Shown piece after piece: positions 6,891 to 11,598 of a stretch of 11,598 nucleotides of DNA (positions are counted from its first letter, which is position 1; each line of letters begins with the position of its first letter). Made by a program: the position numbers and the translations under genes. The notes below the pieces were generated by a model that did not search any database, was not told the DNA's origin, and worked only from the letters and a program-made list of their open reading frames with translations. Source of the DNA: CAYMLL01 sp964390645 (GTDB taxonomy: Bacteria; Planctomycetota; UBA8108); NCBI GenBank assembly GCA_964390645.1, contig CAYMLL010000250.1, positions 1-11,598 on the forward strand. The letters run 5' to 3'.

Positions 6891-7624
6891 GACAGCAGCG
6901 AGTCCCATTCCGTACGGGAGAGCGTGGCGAAGCTCGGTCCGCCCGGTCCCGCGGCCTCGACGGCGGCGATCCTTTGCCGATCGGCGATCCAGAAGGTGCG
7001 CAGTCCGCGCTCGCGAGCGGCAAAGATGTCGGCCTCGAGCGAGTCGCCGACGTGCAGGACGAGCTCCGGCGCCTCGCCGCAGGCGCGGAGCGCGGTCCGG
7101 AACATCGTGTCGTGTGGCTTCTCGAAGCCGACCTCGTGCGAGATGACGACGTGATCGAAGAGCTCGAGCAGCTCCAGTCGCTGGAGCGTCACGCGCAGCC
7201 GGCTGTCCCAGTTCGACAGGATCCCGAGCCGCAGCCCGCGCTCTCGCAACATCTCGAAGGTGTCGCGGGCGCCCGGGACGACGGTCCACGCGTGCGGCGA
7301 GACGAAACGCTCGTAGATGTCGTCGAAGAGCGCCGGCAGCTCGGATGCGGGGACGCTGTCGTCGAAGGTGTGCGAGACGATGCGGAACCAGCTGTCGCGC
7401 AGCGTCTGGTCGGAGCACCGGTGGCCGCGAGCGCGCGAGCGAACGAGCGACTCCTGCCAGGCGTGGCGGAAGCGTTCGTCGAGGGTCGACGCGTCGACGC
7501 GATGCCCGTGATCGGATGCCGCGCGGGCGTAGACCTCCCCCACGGACGGCTGAACGCGAAGGATCGTGCCGCCGACGTCGAAGAAAACGACACGGACACC
7601 GGAGCTCGAGGAGGTCGACACCAT
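6887..7624 (-). CDS. HAD-superfamily hydrolase (subfamily IA, phosphatase-like)
   Basis: A 245-residue haloacid-dehalogenase-like hydrolase, most likely a small-molecule phosphatase. Motif I is VVFFDVGGTIL (nucleophile Asp in FFD; the usual second Asp is Gly, as in a known DxGGT subgroup, which may weaken general acid catalysis). The helical cap spans about residues 25-105. Motif II is GILSNWD, motif III is the lysine of VGFEKPHDTMF, and motif IV is LHVGDSLEADIFAARERGLRT. The ATG at 7624 fits the family start after a short Ser-rich leader. There is no ribosome binding site, but an extended -10 box lies only nine bases upstream, so the message may be leaderless. The downstream enolase-superfamily gene overlaps its stop. 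Substrate unknown. Confidence 0.9.
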   Translation of the reverse strand: MVSTSSSSGVRVVFFDVGGTILRVQPSVGEVYARAASDHGHRVDASTLDERFRHAWQESLVRSRARGHRCSDQTLRDSWFRIVSHTFDDSVPASELPALFDDIYERFVSPHAWTVVPGARDTFEMLRERGLRLGILSNWDSRLRVTLQRLELLELFDHVVISHEVGFEKPHDTMFRTALRACGEAPELVLHVGDSLEADIFAARERGLRTFWIADRQRIAAVEAAGPGGPSFATLSRTEWDSLLS

Positions 7625-7633
7625 GACACCGGC

Positions 7634-7642
7634 AGTATATCA
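7634..7642 (-). promoter_or_regulatory. extended -10 promoter of the HAD-enolase operon
   Basis: On the minus strand TGATATACT matches an extended -10 element (TGn plus TATACT, consensus TATAAT). Nine bases separate it from the HAD ATG, so transcription should begin at or within a couple of bases of the start codon, giving a leaderless or near-leaderless mRNA. No good -35 is seen, as is common for extended -10 promoters. Confidence 0.55.
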
Positions 7643-7769
7643 GAGTCGGACGTCCGCGCGGTCACCGCCCGGGGGCCGCCGGCGCGGCTCCGTGCGACGG
7701 TCGCAAGATGGCGGCGCCCCCTTCGGCCCGGCGAGGGCCGGCTCTCAGCGGGAGCACGCGCCTGTACCG

Positions 7770-7798
7770 TTGCGCGCCGCTCGCCCCTGAGCTATGCT
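7770..7798 (+). promoter_or_regulatory. promoter of the tRNA-Arg gene
   Basis: TTGCGC (7770-7775) and TATGCT (7793-7798) are separated by exactly 17 bases. The predicted start is near 7805, a few bases ahead of the mature tRNA 5' end at 7814. The -35 keeps TTG and the -10 differs from consensus by two bases. Confidence 0.65.
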
Positions 7799-7813
7799 CA
7801 CGAACGCAGTCGT

Positions 7814-7890
7814 GTCCCCGTAGCTCATCCGGATAGAGCGGCGGTTTCCTAAACCGCAGGTAGCAGGTTCGAGTCCTGCCGGGGATACCA
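7814..7890 (+). tRNA. tRNA-Arg (anticodon CCT), CCA encoded
   Basis: The 77-base gene folds as a complete cloverleaf: acceptor GTCCCCG with CGGGGAT (one G-T pair at the end), D stem GCTC/GAGC, anticodon stem GCGGT/ACCGC around the loop TTCCTAA with anticodon CCT (reads AGG, Arg), five-base variable loop, T stem GCAGG/CCTGC with TTCGAGT loop, discriminator A and encoded CCA. The 3' half is read antisense by the integrase frame, typical of a tRNA used as chromosomal attachment site. Confidence 0.96.
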
Positions 7891-8027
7891 TTCTGTCTCG
7901 AGGACTGCGGGTGTCAGGGGGCGACAACTCGTGCCCGGCCAGCGAGTTCCGCGCTTCGCCTTCATCGTCGCCCGACATCGTCTCGCGGACTCCCGAGGAC
8001 AGCGACGGACACGAAAAGTCGACCGCT

Positions 8028-8047
8028 CCTGTAAGCTGGCCTGTAAG
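8028..8047. repeat. short direct repeat CCTGTAAG x2 inside an inverted repeat
   Basis: CCTGTAAG occurs at 8028-8035 and 8040-8047, flanked by GCTCCTG (8025-8031) and its complement CAGGAGC (8053-8059). It lies in the integrase tail, about 150 bases from the tRNA 3' end, where arm-type integrase binding sites could be expected; that role is speculation. Confidence 0.4.
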
Positions 8048-8991
8048 AAAATCAGGAGCCTCACCGTCCGTCCCCGTCGCACGAACGGCGTCGGCATCGT
8101 CTCGCTTCGCAGCCGGAGCATCGAGCGCGTCGAGGCCGGCCGAGAGGTCGACGAGGCTCAGGTGCGAATAGCGATCAAGCGTCAGCGTCACCGTGGAGTG
8201 CCGGGCGAGATCCTGCATCGTCTTGGGGTGGACACCCGAACGCGCCAGCCGTGTCAGGTACCCGTGACGCAGCGCGTGGAATGTCCGCAACGCCGTCGTG
8301 GGTCTCGTACTCGATCTCGGCGGCGGCGAGGTCTCGCTGGATCATGTCGCCGCTCCGGTCGGCCCAGGTACCGGGGAAAACGCGGGGGCGCATCTTCACC
8401 TGCGGAAGCCAGCCGCGGAGCTCGGCGAGGAGATACGGGTGGATCGGAAGGACGTCCTCGCGACGATGCTTCGGGTAACCGGCGAGCACCGTCAGCGTTG
8501 GCGGACTCGACCCGAGATCGAAGCTCTCGGCGCTGAGACTGGAGATCTCCGCCGCCCTGAGACCGCTGTAGGACGCGACGATATGGACAATCCGCCGGTC
8601 CTCGCCGGAGAGCCCCCGGAAGGGCCTGCCGTCTCGGGCGGCCGTGAGTAGCCTGGCCAGCTCATCGAGCGAGAGAACACGTCGGAGTCGCCGCACATCA
8701 GTCCGAGGGTTCGCCGCCTGAAGATGCGCCAAGGGATTGTCCGGAGTCCGTCGTGAACGTTGCAACCAGCGGCAGAAGCTCTTGGCCGCGACCAAGTAGA
8801 AGTTCGTCGTGCGGAGCGACTGCACAGTCGAGGTTCGCTTTCTAACTCCCTGTCTCCGGAAAGCGGCAGCGGCTCGGCCGTGCGAGCATCTCGCCGCAGT
8901 CGACGCCCGTGAATCGGGCTCGTATCGAAGGTTCTCCTGGGTTCTTGTCAGCGGGGTCAGAAAGGTGCTGCTCTTGCTCGAGCAGGCCGGC

Positions 8992-9168
8992 ATGGTAACC
9001 CGTGAGTTCCTCGAGCTCGCCGCACAGAGCAAAGGAAGAAACGACCGCCTCAGCCCAGAGGAGCGGCGTGAACTCGGAAAGCGGGCGAAAGAGTCGCTGG
9101 AGCGACGCTTTACTGATCCGCCGCCGGCGCGAGCAACAGCAGGGGACATCTTCTGGCGCGACCGCTGA
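8992..9168 (+). CDS. possible small charged protein, unknown function
   Basis: A 58-residue frame, MVTREFLELAAQ to GDIFWRDR, is rich in Glu, Arg and Lys with a predicted helix LSPEERRELGKRAKESLERR followed by a Pro-rich stretch and an aromatic tail. Its amino-acid pattern is more protein-like than the Ser/Arg-rich frame on the opposite strand. No clear ribosome binding site precedes ATG 8992. The frame is open further upstream (GVRKVLLLLEQAG), so it could start at a GTG near 8968 or be the 3' remnant of a longer gene. It lies upstream of, and divergent from, the recognisable integrase part. I do not recognise the family. Confidence 0.38.
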   Translation: MVTREFLELAAQSKGRNDRLSPEERRELGKRAKESLERRFTDPPPARATAGDIFWRDR

Positions 9169-9358
9169 AGCGAGCGAACGTCCGCGCCCGTCGTGGGGAG
9201 GGGTCGCTGCCGCGCTCCAGCTCATTCTGCGGGGCTCCGGTTCAGGAGCATTCTATCTCGGGGCGTGTGAAATTGCTGACCGCAGTGTCCGACTGAGAAT
9301 CAGCGGTGCCAGGGACAGAACCATCGGTAGAACACACCCAGTCCTCGGAGCCAGTGAC

Positions 9359-9538
9359 ATGGAAGAAAGCGAGAACGGAGCGCGGCGTCTGCCAGTTATT
9401 CTCACGACGGTCCTCATCCTGCTCGGAGTCTGGGGGTTGCTCGGCGGAGGTAACGCACGCGAAGAACTCGCGCAAGTTGGTTACGTGATCGCTGCGGCCT
9501 TGAGCTTCGGATTCGCCCTGATCGGGAACCGAAGCTGA
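9359..9538 (+). CDS. small two-helix membrane protein, unknown function
   Basis: The 59-residue frame starts at ATG 9359 with GGAG eight bases upstream, good spacing. After a charged N-terminus (MEESENGARR) come two hydrophobic helices, residues 11-29 (LPVILTTVLILLGVWGLLG) and 40-55 (VGYVIAAALSFGFALI). They are joined by a short loop with NAREEL, giving a hairpin with a short tail GNRS. The frame is open further upstream, but that part is low-complexity. No family recognised. It sits in the accessory segment right of the integrase, on the plus strand like the mini-protein at 10005. Confidence 0.6.
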   Translation: MEESENGARRLPVILTTVLILLGVWGLLGGGNAREELAQVGYVIAAALSFGFALIGNRS

Positions 9539-9625
9539 CCTTCTTACACGGCTTCGGTCTTACTCGGTTGGTCGCGCTCTGCTTGCGCCCTCGAACCGCG
9601 CCCGCCCCGTCTCGCGGGTCAGGGG

Positions 9626-9748
9626 GTGAACGAGGAACCGCCGCAGCCGCGCGGCGTCGGGGTCGGGGTCGGGGTCGGCGAGCTCATGGCACACCGCCTC
9701 GGGGACTTGGCCGACATCACCGGCGGATACATCAAGATGCCACGGTAA
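9626..9748 (+). pseudogene. possible short frame with Val-Gly repeat, stop-interrupted
   Basis: From GTG 9626 the frame reads NEEPPQPRG, a (VG)4 run, then ELMAHRLGDLADITGG and YIKMPR before TAA at 9746-9748. The same frame continues with protein-like sequence (EQVAAINAPSDF, then ITVAKAATMADSAS) to TGA at 9827, so a longer gene may be cut by a nonsense change. An AGGGG directly abuts the GTG, too close for a normal ribosome binding site. The opposite strand also has an open frame (9619-10014, with a TPTPTPTP run), so coding is uncertain. I do not recognise a family. Confidence 0.25.
9656..9678. repeat. 6-bp tandem repeat GTCGGG, nearly 4 copies
   Basis: GTCGGG is repeated at 9656, 9662 and 9668 with a partial copy at 9674-9678. 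In the plus frame from 9626 it codes the Val-Gly run, on the minus strand a Thr-Pro run. Confidence 0.85.
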
Positions 9749-9901
9749 GAGCAGGTCGCCGCAATCAACGCTCCATCGGATTTCATCACCGTGGCGAAAG
9801 CGGCCACGATGGCCGATTCGGCTTCGTGAATCCTGGTAACGGTTTCGGCGGCATGTCTACGGGGCTTCGGTTGAGGACCGTCTCCTCGGGGGCTTGTTGG
9901 A

Positions 9902-9930
9902 TTGCAGATTCTGACAAGTTCACCTAGAAT
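9902..9930 (+). promoter_or_regulatory. strong sigma70-type promoter for the mini-protein at 10005
   Basis: TTGCAG (9902-9907), a 17-base spacer, then TAGAAT (9925-9930) is close to the consensus TTGACA-17-TATAAT. The predicted start near 9937 gives a leader of about 68 bases to the ATG at 10005. GATTCT (9908-9913 region) and AGAATC (9926-9931) form a small inverted repeat overlapping the -10, a possible operator. Confidence 0.65.
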
Positions 9931-9993
9931 CGCGGCGTCAGATTCGCTTGTGTTGAACGCGGGCGACCTGGCCCGGCCTGAACTACCTGTCGG

Positions 9994-9999
9994 AAGGAG
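9994..9999 (+). promoter_or_regulatory. ribosome binding site of the mini-protein
   Basis: AAGGAG (within GGAAGGAG) ends five bases before ATG 10005. It is among the strongest ribosome binding sites in the window and fixes this start, which matters because an amber codon follows at codon 5. Confidence 0.75.
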
Positions 10000-10004
10000 C
10001 GCCC

Positions 10005-10211
10005 ATGACAACAAGATAGAAGCTCGTCGTTGCTCTCGTCCTGGCCCTCGGACTCGGCTACTTAGCCGGCTCGTTTAGCACCGGCCGTTACCAAATTCAG
10101 AGCACTACTAACAACATTATTTACAGAGTCAATACGCGCACCGGGTTCGTCCAGTCCTACAACAACCGTCAGAATGCATGGGAACCGGGTCTAGAAAAAA
10201 ACAGGCCATGA
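10005..10211 (+). pseudogene. secreted or membrane-anchored mini-protein with amber stop at codon 5
   Basis: A near-consensus promoter and strong ribosome binding site lead to ATG ACA ACA AGA TAG AAG CTC. After the TAG (10017-10019) the frame continues for 63 codons: a signal or anchor helix KLVVALVLALGLGYLAGSF, then STGRYQIQSTTNN, IIYRVNTRTGFVQSY and NNRQNAWEPGLEKNRP to TGA 10209-10211. No alternative ATG, GTG or TTG lies between the TAG and the hydrophobic helix, so without read-through the helix is not made. A one-base change from AAG to TAG would explain it. Near the end GAA AAA AAC contains an A7 run; dropping one A opens a further protein-like frame (TGHDDQETDLLTLPPS, VMNWQLDNQEGAL) to TAA at 10306-10308, so the original protein may have been about 100 residues. 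Unknown family. The anchor suggests an envelope protein. Confidence 0.55.
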
Positions 10212-10424
10212 CGACCAAGAAACGGACCTACTGACCCTCCCCCCCTCAAACGCAGCCAGCCACAAAGTGATGAACTGGCAGCTCGACAACCAGGAGGGAG
10301 CACTGTAAGCGGTCCCACGATCGTGAGGTCGAGCAGGTCACAGATACGGACTCCCGCTCCGGTCCCGGCGGCGAAGTTCCGTCGCAAGAGTCCCAGGGGT
10401 CGTGACCGACAGCACCGCTGATCT
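10212..10424. other. gap between mini-protein and lipoprotein gene
   Basis: Apart from the possible out-of-frame tail of the mini-protein up to 10308, I see no gene, terminator or repeat here. The two flanking genes converge. A C-run (about 10238-10245) and a GC-rich stretch follow. Confidence 0.5.
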
Positions 10425-11075
10425 TCAGTCCGCCTGCGACTCGTCGACGGGCGGGACGAGCTCAGCGATCGGCACGGTGAGCAGCATCGTCACGGCCCGG
10501 TTGACGATCGAGCTCTCGAGAGCCTTGTCCGCGAGCGGCGCGAGCGCGTCGATCTCCTCGACTCCAGTGACCGACGCGACCGTCGAGGTCGCTCGCGCAA
10601 AGACGACCGAAAGGTCCGCGGCCGTCGCCACCTTACTGAATGCCGACGAGCCGAGCGTCGCGATGTCGAGGCCCTCTTCCGTCGCCGCGAGGAGACACTG
10701 CCTCTTCGCCTCCTGAACACGCGCCGTGGCGTTCTTCGGCGCCGCCTCCTCGTAGAGCGCGCGCGCGTTCGCGTAGCGCTTGAAGGGTCCGACGAAGGGC
10801 ACCAGCTTGATCGCGAGGTCGAGAGCGAGCTCCTCGCGCGCCGGCTCCTTGGTCGGATCTACCGCCGACGCGCGCAGCGCCTTCTCGAGGCCCTGGCAAA
10901 CCGCGCGTGCATGCTTCTGAGCCGCGGTCAGGAGCTCCTTCGTCGCCTGCTCGACGACTCCGGCAGCTTCGCGAACGTCTTTTCCGACGTTTTCGACGTC
11001 GTCGCGATCACAAGCCGGAACGCAGACCGATAGCGCCACCGAGATCAGAGTCGTCCTGCGTATCCTCTCCATCAT
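10425..11075 (-). CDS. putative lipoprotein, unknown function
   Basis: A 216-residue protein with a positively charged N-terminus (ERIRR), a hydrophobic stretch and the lipobox VPAC, giving lipidated Cys22 followed by Asp. The mature part starts with a long charged helical region (VENVGKDVREAAGVVEQATKE, about residues 26-75). It is followed by DLAIKLVPFVGPFKRYANAR, which could be a membrane-touching or amphipathic helix, and an Ala-rich helical C-terminus. Two ATGs lie side by side (11075 and 11072); GGAGG is one base from the first and four from the second, so the second may be used. It lies 93 bases after a sulfatase-modifying-factor-like gene on the same strand and may share its transcript. 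No family recognised; probably a cell-envelope protein. Confidence 0.75.
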   Translation of the reverse strand: MMERIRRTTLISVALSVCVPACDRDDVENVGKDVREAAGVVEQATKELLTAAQKHARAVCQGLEKALRASAVDPTKEPAREELALDLAIKLVPFVGPFKRYANARALYEEAAPKNATARVQEAKRQCLLAATEEGLDIATLGSSAFSKVATAADLSVVFARATSTVASVTGVEEIDALAPLADKALESSIVNRAVTMLLTVPIAELVPPVDESQAD

Positions 11076-11168
11076 TCCTCCACCGGGTATGTCTGCCAGA
11101 ATCCCCTCTGGATTTGACCCTGCCCCGTCTCCTGGTCCATCCTCAGCGCGAAAACCACCGCCTGTGAA

Positions 11169-11598
11169 CTACTCGCGTAACAGCATGGCGGGCCGAAAGC
11201 CGACGTCGAGGGTGCGTACGTAAGGAAAGAGGCCGACTCGGCGGGCCGAGAGGCATTGACTAGCGATGCTGAAATAACTGCCGCCTCGGCGGTTCCGGTG
11301 GGTACCCGGAATCCACTCATCCTCGCACCACTCCCACACATTCCCGTGCATGTCGTGAAGACCGAAGGGGCGGAGTCCCCCCGGCGTTGCCACACCACCA
11401 CATGTAGTCAACCGCCGGGTCGCAGGAGTCACATGTTCTCGCGTTACACTCATCACCCCAGGAGAACGCCGTCGTCGTGCCACCGCGACAGGCGTATTCC
11501 CACTGCGCCTCCGTCGGCAGTGATAGCCCCGTCCGTGCCAGGAAGCCGTCGGCACTCTTGAGGTCCCACCAGGAGACCTGCTCCACGGGCAGCCCGTC
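11169..11598 (-). pseudogene. sulfatase-modifying-factor-like (SUMF1/EgtB/PvdO) domain protein, partial, frameshifted
   Basis: The 5' part lies beyond the right window edge. The first frame reads PVEQVSWWDLKSADGFLARTG, then LSLPTEAQWEYACRGG, FSWGDECNARTC and WWCGNAGG. The second frame carries FGLHDMHGNVWEWCEDEW, RRGGSYFSIASQCLSARR and DVGFRPAMLLRE to a TAG at 11169-11171. Both are standard blocks of the formylglycine-generating-enzyme-like family. Removing one base from the six-G run at 11377-11382 (C on plus) joins them as GNAGGLRPFGLHD, so the break is one base. In true formylglycine-generating enzymes a CxxxxC pair binds copper for catalysis; here the first position is Ser (SIASQC), so conversion of sulfatase cysteines is unlikely. 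Members of this fold also act as nonheme-iron enzymes or as structural domains. The downstream neighbour is the lipoprotein gene. Confidence 0.85.

Larger units (their letters stand above)
7745..8880 (-). pseudogene. tyrosine recombinase/integrase, one-base frameshift
   Basis: A phage-type site-specific integrase. The first frame contains the core-binding segment RTTNFYLVAAKSFCRWL (near 8800), the first catalytic Arg in SGLRAAEISSL (near 8558) and the beta-hairpin Lys in AGYPKHRRED (near 8471). The catalytic HALRH box (near 8270), the second His in LARHSTVTLTL and the tyrosine of LDRYSH (near 8170) are in another frame. Deleting one G near 8287-8291 joins them as DGVRTFHALRH, so the break is one extra base. 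The C-terminal tail runs with no stop across the tRNA-Arg gene (SPAGLEPATCGLG) to a stop at 7745, as in related integrases inserted at tRNA genes. The 5' limit is uncertain: family resemblance fades upstream of about 8850, and the frame further up (to 9149) is Ser/Arg-rich and antisense to a better plus-strand frame. It is either N-terminally truncated or frameshifted again. Confidence 0.85.

Noticed and set aside
6891..7418. Upstream extension of the enolase-superfamily frame
   Set aside because: It is the Arg/Ala-rich shadow of the HAD gene; the family N-terminus begins at the GTG 6890.
9619..10014. 131-codon minus frame with a Thr-Pro run
   Set aside because: It covers a strong plus-strand promoter and ribosome binding site and has no ribosome binding site of its own, though coding on this strand cannot be fully excluded.
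82..11598. Stop-codon reassignment to explain in-frame stops
   Set aside because: TAA, TAG and TGA all occur as proper ends of intact genes here (thrC, enolase-superfamily gene, hom and HAD), and the interruptions use all three, so a variant code is not supported.
1..11598. CRISPR array
   Set aside because: The only repeats are direct tandem units of 6, 15 and 18 bp with no spacers.
7891..11598. Second attachment site (copy of the tRNA 3' end)
   Set aside because: Read by eye, no copy of the tRNA T-arm and acceptor segment was found right of the integrase; it may lie outside the window.

Overview
The window is high-GC bacterial DNA, probably from an uncultured lineage. The gene content (a hom-thrC-thrB-lysC cluster, a sulfatase-modifying-factor-like protein, and a tyrosine integrase of a type I associate with Planctomycetota and delta-proteobacterial groups) hints at Planctomycetota, Myxococcota or a relative. 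The sequence alone does not settle this.

Layout. (1) Positions 82-4737, minus strand: a tight cluster for aspartate-to-threonine metabolism, transcribed hom > thrC > thrB > lysC. Homoserine dehydrogenase, threonine synthase and homoserine kinase look intact. The aspartate kinase frame carries two in-frame stops near codons 48 and 61. A perfect 18-bp tandem repeat lies past the lysC end at the left edge. (2) Positions 4738-5681: about 940 bases with no convincing protein gene but much structure: a plus-strand inverted repeat with a T run, a 180-base stretch with five clean hairpins, a 4 x 15-bp tandem repeat, and a minus-strand terminator-like inverted repeat. (3) Positions 5682-7624, minus strand: a HAD-family hydrolase and an enolase-superfamily (mandelate racemase type) enzyme whose start overlaps the HAD stop (GTGA), driven from an extended -10 promoter almost on top of the HAD start codon. 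(4) Positions 7770-7890, plus strand: a tRNA-Arg(CCT) gene with its own promoter. (5) From 7890 rightwards: an integrated element or its remains. A tyrosine integrase, broken by one extra base, reads antisense through the tRNA gene. It is followed by small plus-strand genes: a charged 58-aa candidate, a 59-aa two-helix membrane protein, a Val-Gly-repeat frame, and a signal-anchor mini-protein with an excellent promoter and ribosome binding site but an amber codon at position 5. (6) Positions 10425-11598, minus strand: a sulfatase-modifying-factor-like gene (partial, one-base frameshift in a G6 run) followed by a lipoprotein gene.

How it fits together. The left cluster gives aspartate kinase, homoserine dehydrogenase, homoserine kinase and threonine synthase, that is most of the threonine branch. 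The HAD/enolase pair probably forms a small catabolic or housekeeping operon. The right third is accessory DNA next to a classical tRNA integration site.

A recurring feature is damage. Three frames (integrase, sulfatase-modifying-factor-like gene, mini-protein tail) become better by removing a single base, two of these in homopolymers, and others carry in-frame stops. Either the assembly contains insertion and substitution errors, or this is a decaying locus. The two must be separated before calling any of these genes dead.
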